A stretch of 64,000 nucleotides of DNA from Fulvia fulva (Eukaryota; Ascomycota; Dothideomycetes; Mycosphaerellales; Mycosphaerellaceae): contig NC_063023.1 of NCBI RefSeq assembly GCF_020509005.1, positions 1 to 64,000 on the forward strand, given 5' to 3'. Of this stretch, positions 11,083-22,550 are shown piece by piece (positions within the stretch are counted from its first letter, which is position 1; every line of letters begins with the position of its first letter). Position numbers and translations under genes: made by a program. The notes beneath the pieces were generated by a model. That model was not told where the DNA came from. It did no database searches and saw nothing but the letters and a program-made list of their open reading frames with translations.

Positions 11083-12757
11083 TAGATAGATAGATTTGTC
11101 ATTCCCCTGTTCTAGGACCCTATCCGGCCTATATAGGTATATATCTATTATTATATATAAAGGGAAACCCGAATAGGTGAAAACCCTTCCCGCCCCCGAC
11201 TACTCCTTATCTAGTTTAGCTTTCCCTCTAAACGTACGTAGTCTATGTCACTACCCCGTTAGCCCCCGCTCCTAGCCGGTCTTATCGCGCTACGTCGTGT
11301 CCTCTCTTCCTACACTATTCCTACTAGGCGGTACTGTTCTAGCTAGCCCTTCTTTAGTATCTAGTTCGTAATGCGCCGTAGGTCCTTAGCGTTGTTAAGA
11401 AGTGCCCTAATCGTCCGGTTCCTCGCCTTTGCTATCTAATCCCCCCTTCCTAGCGACTACCTCGGACAGACGAGGAGTACGTACCGTACGTTCTAGGAGC
11501 GATAGCCGTAGGGGTAGCTAGTATTTGTGTATCCTAGAACCTTCCTCTATAATAGGTACCCCTAGAGGCCGATATGTTCGCTTCGTAGTTAGGTTGCTAT
11601 ACTACTCTATGCCCTCGTAAGGCGGTAGTAGATAAGCTTCGGGGGGTGCTTAACCGCGGATTTTGTAGCTAACTATTCCTTAGGTTATCCCGCTAGCTAA
11701 GGGCGTCCACTATACCCTACAACCTAGTTGTTCCACCTCTCTTTCTATAGTTGCTCTACAAACGATTTCTTACCTTCCTATTATGTTACTAGCTATTCGT
11801 CCCTTACCCGGTAGTTCGGCTCGTTTCCGGGTCGAATGCCCTTATACGCTAGTACTGATTCGCGGGCCCTTACGACTACACTAGCGATAACCTTCTATAC
11901 TAGGTACTGTGCCGACTTGCCTAAGTAGGAGGTCCGTAGTCCCTAGATATATAGGTCGATCGGCGGTATAGCGGTCTCGTACTTAAGCATCCTTATTAGT
12001 ATCGACTTGTATACCCCGGTGACCTTCCTTAGGCATTAGTTTTAGATCTTCGCTAGCGGCGCGACGAGTCCCTTCGATAGGCAGGCCCTCTCGCCTAAGG
12101 ACTACACTTAGCTACTATAGGTAAGGACTGGCCGTATAATAGCCGTATATAGAAGTCGTAACTACCGGAAGTCCGCCCCCTATATAGACGTAGTGAGCCT
12201 CTAGTATGATGCTATATTCTGTTTAGCTTTCCGTAATATTGCCTATACGTACTTCCTCTACCGTAGCGCCGGGTCTACCTATAGTCCGAGGATCCTAAGC
12301 TAATTTGCCGGGTTAGTCGTATGCCCCTATATCTAGATAGAAGCTTACATATTGTGGAACCGTGGCCGGCGCGTAAAGTGTATCAGATTGTACTTTTCTG
12401 GGGCAAACCGAGCCCCGTGCCTCCTAGCCTAGTCCTCGTAGATCTTGTGCTTCTCTTCTAGTAGCCTATAGTTCTCCTTAGTCGAGGAAGACTACGCTAG
12501 GATATTTATGTCGTCTACGAAGCCGCTCGTAGCGGTGTTCTGGGATTCTAGGGCTAGGAGTAGCGTCGCTATAAAGAAGAGGAACAGAATAGGTACTAGC
12601 GTTAAGCCTTACGGGATTCTAGTATAGACTACTTAAAATGGGCTTCTATACTAGCCGACTAGGATCGACGTACTACGGTTTTAGAGGTAGGACCGTACGA
12701 AGTTAATAAGCCACTTAGGGAGTCCTTTCGACCTTAGGATATAGAGTAGCCGCGGAC
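11083..12757 (-). mobile_element. Tad-like LINE copy A, 5'-truncated, inverted, nested in copy B
   Basis: Reverse complement of copy B's 3' part (about 14252-15923). It begins at the left with the element's 3' tail, a short tetranucleotide run (AGAT on this strand), and ends where the homology stops within the reverse transcriptase after a CCGCGG shared with copy B. Being 5'-truncated with a tail is typical of target-primed reverse transcription. It splits the endonuclease of copy B in an AT-rich spot. It is heavily RIPed and holds no ORF. Confidence 0.85.
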
Positions 12758-12770
12758 AATATATATATAT

Positions 12771-15700
12771 ATAACCGCTAGCCTCGAGGTCTAGCCGCGA
12801 CCTTAGGGTCTATAGATACCTAGACAGTACGCTTAAGAGACAAGGCTATTATATCGTAGTAGGAGACTTTAATATATACTACCCTTCCTAGGAAAGCCTT
12901 ATATAGCCGTACCCTATAGCCGACGAAGTAATCGACTTAATAGCGAGTAACGTAATTGCCCTTAATACCCTAAAGGACCTAGGTACCTAGAAGAGAGGGG
13001 GACTCTAAGGTACAATCGACCTCTCCTAGATCTTAGATAGCTACTACTATATAGTAACCTACTATAGGATCGAACATAAACTCGAGGCGTCGTTAGACTA
13101 TATACTAGTTAGGACCTCTATTACGATATAGATATAATATATACTAGCGAGAACCCCTAAGCTAAACTAGGGAAAGGCCTACTAGGCTAATATCTAGGTA
13201 TACCTCGACGACTCCGAGAGGCTAGTCTAGATCGCGTAGTAGTAATATAATAGTAAAGACGAGATAGACAAGGTAGTCTAAGGGTTAATAGACGAAATAA
13301 GAAAAGCGACCTTACTCTACGTTCCGCTTATCTAACTAATAATATAGTCTAAACTATACTAGACGCTAAAGTACACTACGATAGTAAGAGAAGTAAGGAG
13401 AGCCCGCCGGGTATAGACGAGTAGCTATAGCGAGGAGGCCTAGAACGTATATAGGGAGGCATACTAATAGAAGAAAGCTATAATACGGAGGGAGAAAGTA
13501 GTCGGCTAGAGAGCTATAGTAGAAGAAATCGCCGACAAGCTAGCGAGGATATAGAGGCTAGCGAAATGGGCCCGATAGGACCCTATATAGGGCCCCTCCT
13601 TCTCTATCCTAGCGCTATAGTCGCCTAGTAGCCCGGTTAGCGACCCCGCGGCTAAGGCGCGTCTACTAGCTAGTAAGTTCTTCCCGCCCCTAGTCGAGGC
13701 TAATCTAAGCGACATAAACAGCTCTACTCCCCTAGCCCCTAGTATAGCGGTCTAATAGAATGTGTCCGAGGGAGATGTTACCGCTATACTTAGGAAGTTA
13801 CCGGCGAAGAAAGCCCTAGGGCCGGATAGGATCCTAAACGAACTACTAAAGAAGTATAGAGATCAACTAGCCCTAGTAGTCGTAGCGATCTTTAACGCCT
13901 GCCTATAGACCGGATACTACCTAACGGTATTTAAATAACCGATAATAGTAGTCCTACGTAAGCCGTAAAAGGAAGACTATACGTAGGTAAAGTCGTACCG
14001 CCTAATTACGCTCCTTAACACTCTTAGGAAGGCGCTTAAGAAGCTAGTTATAACGAGACTCTCCGAGGCGGTAGAGGAGTACTCCCTACTCCCGGACACC
14101 TAGATAGGTACGCGCTTATAGCGGTCGACGCTATCCGCGATAGAACTTATCACCTCTTAGGTAAAGGCTATCTAGTATAGGAATAGGGACAAGGTAGTAT
14201 CCTTACTTAGTCTAGATATATCGGGAGCCTTCGACTACGTATTATACCCGCGGCTACTCTATATCCTAAGGTCGAAAGGACTCCCTAAGTAGCTTATTAA
14301 CTTCGTACGGTCCTACCTCTAAAACTGTAGTACGTCGATCCTAGTCGGCTAGTACAGAAGCCCATTTTAAGCAGTCTATACTAGAATCCCGTAAGGCTTA
14401 ACGCTAGTACCTATTCTGTTCCTCTTCTTTATAGCGACGCTACTCCCAGCCCTAGAATCCCAGAACACCGCTACGAGCGGCTTCGTAGACGACATAAATA
14501 TCCTAGCGTAGTCTTCCTCGACTAAGGAGAACTATAGGCTACTAGAAGAGAAGCACAAGATCTACGAGGACTAGGCTAGGAGGCACGGGGCTCGGTTTGC
14601 CCCAGAAAAGTACAATCTGATACACTTTACGCGCCGGCCACGGTTCCACAATATATAAGCTTCTATCTAGATATAGGGGCATACGACTAACCCGGCAAAT
14701 TAGCTTAGGATCCTCGGACTATAGGTAGACCCGGCGCTACGGTAGAGGAAGTACGTATAGGCAATATTACGGAAAGCTAAACAGAATATAGCATCATACT
14801 AGAGGCTCACTACGTCTATATAGGGGGCGGACTTCCGGTAGTTACGACTTCTATATACGGCTATTATACGGCCAGTCCTTACCTATAGTAGCTAAGTGTA
14901 GTCCTTAGGTAAGAGGGCCTACCTATCGAAGGGACTCGTCGCGCCGTTAGCGAAGATCTAAAACTAATGCCTAAGGAAGGTTACCGGGGTATATAAGTCG
15001 ACACTAATAAGGATACTTAAGTACGAGACCGCTATACCGCCGATCGACCTATATATCTAGGGACTACGGACCTCCTACTTAGGCAAGTCGGTATAGTACC
15101 TAGTATAGAAGGTTATCGCTAGTGTAGTTGTAAGGGCCTACGAATTAGTACTAGCGTATAAGGGCATTCGACCTAGAAACGAGCCGAGCTACCGGGTAAG
15201 GGACGAATAGCTAGTAATATAATAGGAGGGTAAGAAATTGTTTATAGAGTAACTATAGAAGGAAAGGTAGAACAACTAGGTTGTAGGGCATAGTAGACGC
15301 CCTTAGCTAGCGGGACAACCTAATAAATAGTTAGCTACGAAATCCGCGGTTAAGTACCCCCCGAAGCTTATCTACTACCGCCTTACGAGGGTATAGAGTA
15401 GTATAGTAACCTAACTACGGAGCGAACACATCGGCCTCTAGGGGTACCTATTATAGAGGAAGGTTCTAGGATACACGAATACTAGCTACCCCTACGGCTA
15501 TCGCTCCTAGAACGTACGGTACGTACTCCTCGTCTGTCCGAGGTAGTCGCTAGGAAGGGGGAAGTAGATAGTAAAGGCGAGGAACCGGACGATTAGGGCA
15601 CTTCTTAACAACGCTAAGGACCTACGGCGCATTACGAACTAGATACTAGAGAAGGGCTAGCTAGAACAGTACCGCCTAGTAGGAGTAGTATAGGAAGAGA

Positions 15701-15923
15701 GGATACGACGTAGCGCGACGAGACCGGCTAGGAGCGGGGGCTAACGGGGTAGTAATATAGACTACGTACGTTCAGAGGGAAAGCTAAACTAGACAAGGAG
15801 TAGTCGGGGGCGGGAAGGGTTTTCACCTATTCGGGTTTCCCTTTGTATATAATAATAGATATATACCTATATAGGCCGGATAGGGTCCTAGAACAGGGGA
15901 ATGACAAATCTATCTATCTATTA
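12771..15923 (+). mobile_element. Tad-like LINE copy B, 3' part: endonuclease, reverse transcriptase, C-terminal zinc motif
   Basis: Continues the endonuclease with NPLASRSSRDLRVYRYL, then VVGDFN (about 12855-12872) and a GTIDLS block, as in LINE endonucleases. The reverse transcriptase follows: GPDRILNELLK (13821-13853), RLITLLNTLRKALKK, LDISGAFDYV and FVDD (14479-14493). Downstream a cysteine/histidine stretch typical of the LINE C-terminus lies at about 15450-15540. The 3' end is an (ATCT)n tail at about 15908-15923. Stops are nearly all TAG/TAA of RIP type. Family placement: I/Tad1-type non-LTR element. Confidence 0.85.
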
Positions 15924-15966
15924 TACGGGCTTATATAGGGTGTTTTAAAAGCAGGTTATATATTAT

Positions 15967-16037
15967 ATAACGTGCTTTACTACCGAGCGGGCTATACTAC
16001 CGAGCGGGCTACTTTTACTAAGAACTATACTACTTCT
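15967..16037. repeat. Terminal inverted repeat, left (71 bp)
   Basis: Identical to the reverse complement of 17035-17105. Inside it the motif CTACCGAGCGGGCTA occurs twice in tandem, so each terminus carries a direct duplication that could be a doubled transposase site. Confidence 0.9.
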
Positions 16038-17034
16038 ATAGATATAGCTATATAACTACTATTATAGCGTATATTGTCCTCAAACGAGGCTAAACTGACC
16101 TTAGCTGTCTAGGCCACGAAACGCGACGCGACAATTACGAATCGACTTGCTATAAAGGTATACGACGCGTCTCGAACTATACTAGGGTATCGATTGAATA
16201 GACGACCTCCTCGGGGTGACTACGAGCCTAATTCGAAGAAGCTTATAGAGCTAGAAGAGAGGATGATACTTGAGTATATACTCGAGCTAGATTTTAGAGG
16301 TTTCCCGCTATTAAAGGCTAGTATACGAGTAATAGCAAATTTATTACTATAAGAGAAGGGTCTTAAGCCCGCTAGTCTCAATTAGATAGACAGGTTTATT
16401 AGGCGGCATCGTGAGCTAAAGGTTCGTATAACACGTAGATACGATCGTTAGCGAGCCCTAATAGAAGATCTAGACGTTATCGAGAAGTAGTTCATACTTA
16501 TACGTAATATAAAGGAGAAGTATAGCATCCTTAACTAGGACACCTATAACTTTGACAAGACAGGGTTTATAATAGGTGTTATTACGTCTTAGAGCGTCGT
16601 TACGGGTTTAGAAAGGCGTAGTAGAAAGAGGAAGGTCGTTTAATAGGGCAATAGAGAGGGAGTAGAGAGATAGCGTATTAGATAGCTCTTATACGAAGCG
16701 AGATTAGTAAGCTACGTAAGTCTAACGAGGCCCTTATATAGCAGAAAGCACGAAAGCGTAAGTATATTCAGTCTAGAGGGTCTCTAACCTTTGATAAGGC
16801 GTCGTAATTGATACCTCTAGAGGATACTAGGAGGTAGGAAGTGAGTAGAGAGTCGCTAGATAGTGTTCGGCTAGTACTAAGGCTACGACGCTATAAGAGA
16901 TATAGCGAGTCGGGGCATAACGTACGTACCTATTAAGTAGACTTACTAGATAGCAAAGAATCTGAAGAGAAATTGTCCTCCTAGTAACAATTCTATAGTA
17001 TGTCGTCGTGTTAAGATACCGTCGTAATCAAAGT

Positions 17035-17105
17035 AGAAGTAGTATAGTTCTTAGTAAAAGTAGCCCGCTCGGTAGTATAGCCCGCTCGGTAGTAAAGCAC
17101 GTTAT
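17035..17105. repeat. Terminal inverted repeat, right (71 bp)
   Basis: Exact reverse complement of 15967-16037, including the internal duplicated motif. Confidence 0.9.
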
Positions 17106-17143
17106 GTCTATCTAGAATAGATAAGTGTTGCTCTTAAAGAGGC

Positions 17144-17325
17144 TATAGGTGACTAATTAGTCACCTAATTCTTAGCGTACGTAGCCTTAAGTTTTAATAA
17201 TAGGATATTACCTATATATACGCTCGGATCGCGATATAGGTAACTAATTAGTTATCTAATTCTTTACGTACGTAGCCTTAAGTTTTAATAATAGGCTATT
17301 ACCTATATATACGCTTAGACGCGAT
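17144..17325. repeat. Two 91-bp tandem repeats
   Basis: Unit 1 (17144-17234) and unit 2 (17235-17325) align base for base with only a handful of differences, mostly CpA/TpA or TpG/TpA. Each unit contains a short palindrome-like stretch around CTAATTAG. It lies in RIPed sequence just outside the Fot1-like element; no coding potential. Confidence 0.8.
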
Positions 17326-17600
17326 ACTATAAGCTCTTTACGCTAGTGATACGATTAAGCTATATAAGCTTTAAGGCTAGGTTAAAGGCGTTATATATTA
17401 TATAGACCGCTTTTTAAAACGTTATTATGTCGGCCTTTATAACACTATTAAGAGAGGTCGCTAACGCTATATATGTCGAGTCTACTAGGATGAGATTCGT
17501 AGCCGAGTCGCTTTTGGCTAGCGTGGTGCCTAGGTCGTATCGGGCCTTGTGTTTTGATGTCGATATTCCTACTGTAAGGACTTTCTAGAGTATCAAGCAA
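17326..17600. other. Last RIPed sequence and boundary to normal DNA
   Basis: RIP-like composition (TA-rich, CpA/TpG-poor) persists to roughly 17,500-17,580, then changes within about 100 bp to balanced sequence with normal CpA/TpG. No element family is recognisable here. Confidence 0.6.
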
Positions 17601-18044
17601 ATGTCAGGTAGGAGGAAACATGAGTTTGAACAGGATTCTTAGTATATGCAGCAGTTTTGCTGTCTGATTAATGGCAACGTTGCGATATGTCCCGTCTTTG
17701 CTAGTATGCTTTCGTCTGGGAGCAGACCTACCTTCAACCAGCCTCTCCATTGATCTTACCTGCTGACCTCCTACGAAGAGGCGTAGGTGAAAGTCGCCTA
17801 GTAAGAGCATATAGTTGCTTGATAGGATAGGTCTGTTGTTCATCATAGGACTTCTCACAGCCAATACTACAACATTATCAATAACACGGCCAGCTCTTCA
17901 AACAAGAAGAATGAACTTCCCCACCCACCTCCCTCCACTCTTCACCCCTCACAAGAGAAATAGTTAAGGTCGTTGACACAGTTCGTGAAGTCCTCAGCAA
18001 TGAATGTCAAGCCGTTCGTGAGATACGACATGTAACACTATCCC
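17601..18044. other. Intergenic, no supported gene
   Basis: An 86-codon minus ORF at 17604-17864 has an isolated LLGDFH string but no other endonuclease or helicase motif and no clear start context. It may be a remnant. Nothing else seen. Confidence 0.4.
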
Positions 18045-18415
18045 TCATACGTCAGCCTCACCCAACAGCACCCTCGCCTCCGACCGAGTGACTCTTACAT
18101 TAACATAATCCCCTCCAGTTTCAATTGACACCTGCAGAGGACCAAACTCATTACCTTTGCCATTATATTTGGAGATCATCTTTTGACAGCATGACTTCGT
18201 TGCACTTGGGATATTGTGGCTCTGGCAATTGTCATCGCAGTCCAGGGCTGTGGCGCCGTTGAACAGGTCGCAAGCCCAGAGGTCGTTAAAGGCATAGGTG
18301 CTGGTGGAGGTGTTATGTTAGTCATGATATGTATGGCAGACACGACTAGAGCTTTTGTAGAGGAGACTTACGTAGAGGTCAGGGCCGCGAGAAAGAATTG
18401 CGATTGGAAACGCAT
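18045..18415 (-). CDS. Small secreted protein, two exons (effector-like)
   Basis: Exon 1 is 18372-18415 and exon 2 is 18045-18300, joined across a 71-bp intron with GTAAGT donor, a TGACTAAC branch-like site and CACCAG acceptor. The join keeps frame and gives 99 residues. The N-terminus MRFQSQFFLAALTST is a short basic-hydrophobic signal peptide, with cleavage plausible after TYA near residue 18. The mature part has five cysteines (WAC, LDC, DNC and a CC pair) and no family I recognise. It sits about 450 bp from the RIP boundary, a typical place for rapidly evolving secreted proteins. The gene is split so that neither exon stands out as an ORF. Function unknown; 'effector-like' is inference from size, secretion and location. 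Confidence 0.6.
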
Positions 18416-19388
18416 CTTTGAGAAGGCGAGTTGGATAGAGAACAGTGCCGGATAATGATGTATGGGCGATGCCAGCACTACTTTTATCATAATTGCTCCT
18501 CGATTAAAATGTGTCAAGGGTATCCCTTTCCACCTGCTCTCGGTCAGAGTCTAAGCGTACCCTGTCCGAAGTCTCCGCGTCGACAGGGCTTGAGCAGGGC
18601 TGCCTATTCTGCAGCGCTGACAGTGACAAGGGCATTGCACGGACTCGAATAATCTTGAACTTGCCCCTCGAAGAGGTATAATGAGGCTGAAGTTAGATGC
18701 TGAGTTTTGTCGACTAAACGTCAAAGGAATCTTACAAGCCTGCTAGAATACCATGCGGAAAGCGTGGGTAGAAACTGCATACTTACGAAAGTACCGTAAG
18801 AGTAATGACCTAAATGAGAGACTGCGAACTCAGTGACGCCTTTTAATGATATTATTGCAGTAGCCAAGAAGATGAGTGAACCATCCCTGTTAGCAATTTA
18901 AATTGCAAAGATTAAATTAGCCCGAGGCATTTGCTAGACGACGAGTGTTAGGATTGCGGCTTTCGAGGGACCGGGACGTGGATAATGAGGAAACCCAAAT
19001 GGAGTCTAAATGTAAGCTCTCCCGATCTTGTAATTTACCTCTATCCGCCCTGTAGCGGTGGTTCCATGCACGTGGCAGATCGCGCTAAGACCTTTACAGG
19101 CTATACGGCATTACAAGACTAAGAGAAGAGGACAACGGAAGATGCACAATCGAGAGAATCGGTGTTAAAGGCGTGGAATTGGCCACCGAGGGCAGATCGC
19201 TACGAGCGGCTACTGAGAGAATGGTGGAACGGAAGGCGGATGTGAACAGTAGCGAAATCCAAGCAACGTGCCCTGACGAATGAAGAGAAGGCCACTACTG
19301 TCTGGAAGTCAGCTCCATTCTAATATATGTCATGCCTTTGGAATCCTGCTTTTGTCGTGAAGGAACTCATCTTCGTCCAGCTTGGCCA
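18416..19388. other. Intergenic, no supported gene
   Basis: About 970 bp with only short overlapping ORFs on both strands. No motif, signal peptide or repeat was recognised. Confidence 0.5.
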
Positions 19389-20669
19389 TTAACTCCCGAC
19401 CGCCGCTGCATCTTCTGCGCCGTCCTCCGTGTGATGTCTATACTTCACCCTTCTCAAAGCTGTGCTGTCGAAGTCGTAGTAGTTGGGCGAGATCTCGAGC
19501 AACCACTTCGGCTTCACCATGACGCAGCGATCAGTGGTCGCACACTGGTTTATGCAATCTGCGAAATTCGTAGTTGCCACAGACCTGGTCAAGTCGGATG
19601 GCGAGTAGCCGAAGACCATGTTTGTGGCGACCTGGAAGGCGAATTCACTGTTCGGCGGGTTGTATGCGCCAGAAGCATCGAGTGGCAATGAGGCAAAGGA
19701 GCCTCCGGTATTGAGTTGTGCGGAATCCGTGTCATCGTTTGCGCTGGATATACCAGACTTGTCCTTGAGCAAAGTGCAAGTGCTGGTCCGGCGGAAGTAA
19801 TTAAGTGCCACGCAAGTGGTCGTGCTTGAGCACCTGGCAGTGCAGCTCTCGAAAACTGCAACGTTCGCCATCGTACCGAGGGTCTTCGCAGCTCGGCTGG
19901 GGTCAAAGCCTGTTTGTAGACGTGTTATATTGCTTGCAGTCTCGGCTGACACTGCTGTCGGTGTACGGGCTCTTAACATTGGGGCATGATCCGGGTCCGG
20001 CAGATACAGTGGCCAGCGCATTGGCTGTCTTAGTGGTCGGTCCATCGAAGACCAGCGTGACTGCGGTATACCTTGTTGTCGTCGAAGTCGACTTTACTAC
20101 GCCCCTCCTGGCAGTCACCATTGCTATCACCTTGACTGGAGTTAGCAAATGCTTCTAGCAGACTCTTCCTAGACAGGGCTTGCATACCTTCTTCGCAGTC
20201 TGGATGCATGAGCACGCTGTACTGAACACCCCTGGACCAGGCGGCGAAAACGCAGATGAGGCACTCTTCCAGTACTCCGACTGGCTCCACCTCGGCAAAG
20301 GAGCTGTAGCTGGCGTAGCTTCTCTTTTGTTCAGGTAAGTCGTCCCCGTTGTTTTGGTGACAAGTCTAGTCACGGTCGATGCAGATAGGACTGGTCTTGT
20401 CCGAAGCACAGTCAACACTTGTAATGAAGTCGACGTTGGTGTATCTGTGCAGTCATATTCAACAGTGGCCACCTCTCCCACTCACAAGTTGTTGTTTGCG
20501 TAATGGCAGCGACAGCGTAACGCTGCTGACAATACTCCGATGCAGCAGTATTTCTAGCAAAAGGACTGAGGACGTTGAAGGCGGACTGAGCGCACACGGG
20601 CGTCTTCACAGGAGCCGGACTTGCCACTGCGAGGCATCCTAGCCAGCCAAGTGCAAAAAGGTACTGCAT
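19389..20669 (-). CDS. Secreted Cys/Thr-rich protein with PAN/Apple-like region
   Basis: Start chosen at 20669, where MQYLFALGWLGCLAVASPAP is a textbook signal peptide; the upstream ATG at 20714 would bury it. My exon model is 20486-20669, 20188-20417, 20008-20091, 19389-19940, with introns of 68, 96 and 67 bp. All junctions keep frame and give 349 residues. The first exon has the AFNVLSPFARNTAASEYC-type start seen in many Dothideomycete extracellular proteins. The middle is Thr/Ser/Pro-rich and likely O-glycosylated. The C-terminal exon has paired cysteines (ESCTARC, TTCVALNYF, STCTLL, then DCINQCATTDRC), as in PAN/Apple domains that bind protein or sugar. The first three exon ends are less certain than the last exon. 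Probably cell-wall or extracellular; no enzymatic motif. Confidence 0.6.
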
Positions 20670-21980
20670 AGTGAGGTTTGCGAATGAGGAAACGGTGTCA
20701 GGCAAGCACCTCATCGGACGACTCTTGCTTATCCATTGTCGAAACCATTGTCGCTAAGAGACGCCCAACCTCTGAAGGCGTCAAGCCAGCTTTGCAGATT
20801 CTTCATCGTCAGCTCGTACACTGGGTGTAGTTCTTCTTCGAGACCTTCTGCCAAGACGGAGGTGAAAGATACACATGCCACGTGACTGCCATATGGGTCT
20901 CTAGCTGCAGAAGTAGATGCTCGTTGCCAGTCGCGGAGAGTTGTTCGACATGCCTCTTGGCCGGAAGGTGCTTAGTGCAGTTTTGGCTTTCGATATAGTT
21001 CGATGCTGCATGACCAGGCGTGCTCGAGACGTCTCTGTGCAAGCCACAGCACTCTGATCACCGCTGTGAACACCCCATACTTATCAACTTGATTGCATAT
21101 CTGACGGTGTCGCCGAGATGGCAAAGTGTATGTAGCCATTAGAGAAGAGCACGACTAGCTGACAGGCTCTGGCACGACACAGCCATCTACTAGCTCGCGC
21201 ATGCGACGAAGGCGTCGGATCGTACTTATGCTGATGGGCTGAGCTCGAAGGGGGTCTGCAGCTCGTATCGCCACGTGGTGCCCATGTCGTGATCAGCCCA
21301 TCCGCCAGCACTTGTGCAAGGCACTGCAAGCTTGTTGCAACCGGGCCTCAGCAGTAGCAACGATTCTCTGTGTAAGGGTTCTGTGCGAAAGGACCAGCCA
21401 CATGTGTCTATTGCCGATCGTTCGGACCTCTCGTCTGATGGCTCCATTCTGGCTTCACTCCCAAATTGACCGCTTGCAGCAGATTTCTAAGCTCCAGAGC
21501 ATCTTGCAATGCGAGGATGTATATCGTCAAGATCCTATGGTCGAGATAGTCGCACGTGCTGTCAAGGTCTTGATCCATGGTTCTCATCGATGGGCGCATT
21601 GCCGGCGGTACTAGATACCAGCCTTGGAACCAGAGCAGTTCATGACTTGCCATCCAATGCCTGGTCCGTGTGAGTTGTTAGCCAAGATAGAATGGCAACC
21701 AGATCGTGGGCCTCGCAGACCTAAATTTGCAGTGCAAATACTTCGGTCTCATCCTCTCCAGGCGCAGTAGACTCGGCTCACCAGGCGCGAACGCCCTAAA
21801 TGTCAGCAAGTCATACAGCTGCCTAACCGTGGCTCTACTCGGCATTATGCACTGCACGCATGCCAAGCTGAGCTGGGTGCGTTCTGCTTGCCAGCTCTCT
21901 GCTCACGCGAGCTTCCATCGAGCAAAGCTTCAACCCTCTGGACATGATTGGGCCCATATTTCAACACCCATGTGTATCCC
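20670..21980. other. Intergenic, no supported gene
   Basis: About 1.3 kb with many short overlapping ORFs on both strands, none with a signal peptide, domain motif or plausible splice partner. Confidence 0.5.
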
Positions 21981-22550
21981 TCACACGACGCCAGCATTAA
22001 CAGCATTCCCCCTCATACCATGGAACCTCAAAATCTCCCACCTCCCATCGTCCTGCCTCATCCACCTCATCCACCTCATCTCCGTGAACGCCTTGAGATC
22101 CACACTCGCCGTGAAGTTCCTGTCCATATCAAAATGCACCGTCGCATAGCCCATCTCTACGTCCACATCGGCATGCGCATTGTTCAGAGACAGCCGGGCC
22201 TCAGGATAGTCCACAAGCTCTTGTCACTAGATCTCTTGTAGCTGTTTCCAAGTGTATGTGCCTGGGTAGCCGTCGAGGACGGCTTCGAAGCCAAGGGAGA
22301 TGCAGGATGCTATAAGCTGTCCGGCTGGGGTGCGGAAGTCGATGTCGCGTTGGGAGAGGACCTCGGGCCATGGGGAGACGATTCGTTTGAGGTGCTCGGC
22401 GATGTTGGTGGTTGTTCGCTCATGCTTGGACATCGGGGCACCATGCGTAACGCCAGACATTGCCTCGAAGCAGCGGATGTTGAGGGCGCGTCGTGCATCG
22501 CAACAACGTTCGGGTCAAGGGTCCTTGCGGAAGATGACGGAGTTTGCAGT
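21981..22550 (-). pseudogene. NTF2/SnoaL-like protein, decayed
   Basis: One continuous minus-strand frame reads through RRALNIRCFEAM (about 22490), then IAEHLKRIVSPWP, and on to MGYATVHFDMDR and DGRWEILRFHGMRG at 22010-22040. This pattern of paired helices and an antiparallel sheet ending in a WEILR-type strand is typical of small fungal NTF2-like proteins. The frame holds two adjacent stops (TAG TGA at about 22224-22229) in the middle and a further TGA near 22515, upstream of the conserved part; all could come from single transitions. No GT-AG intron removes them. A three-fold 9-bp repeat (ccacctcat) lengthens the C-terminal part. It may also be an active gene with unrecognised splicing, but decay is simpler. 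Confidence 0.5.

Larger units (their letters stand above)
15967..17105 (+). mobile_element. Fot1/pogo-type DNA transposon, internally deleted, RIPed
   Basis: Bounded by 71-bp inverted repeats that are identical, with TA at the flanks as expected for Tc1/mariner-superfamily elements. The interior on the plus strand shows the decayed N-terminal half of a Fot1-like transposase: a CENP-B-type helix-turn-helix stretch (IRVIANLLL, WIDRFIRRH) and then YNFDKTGF (16545-16568), which carries the first catalytic Asp of the DDE/D triad. The frame then jumps to an apparent C-terminal portion. At about 1.1 kb it is shorter than the usual 1.8-2 kb, so part of the catalytic core is missing and it could move only with help. 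Confidence 0.8.

Noticed and set aside
13506..13715. 69-codon minus ORF in RIPed DNA
   Set aside because: Antisense to LINE copy B; chance ORF where few stops fall on that strand.
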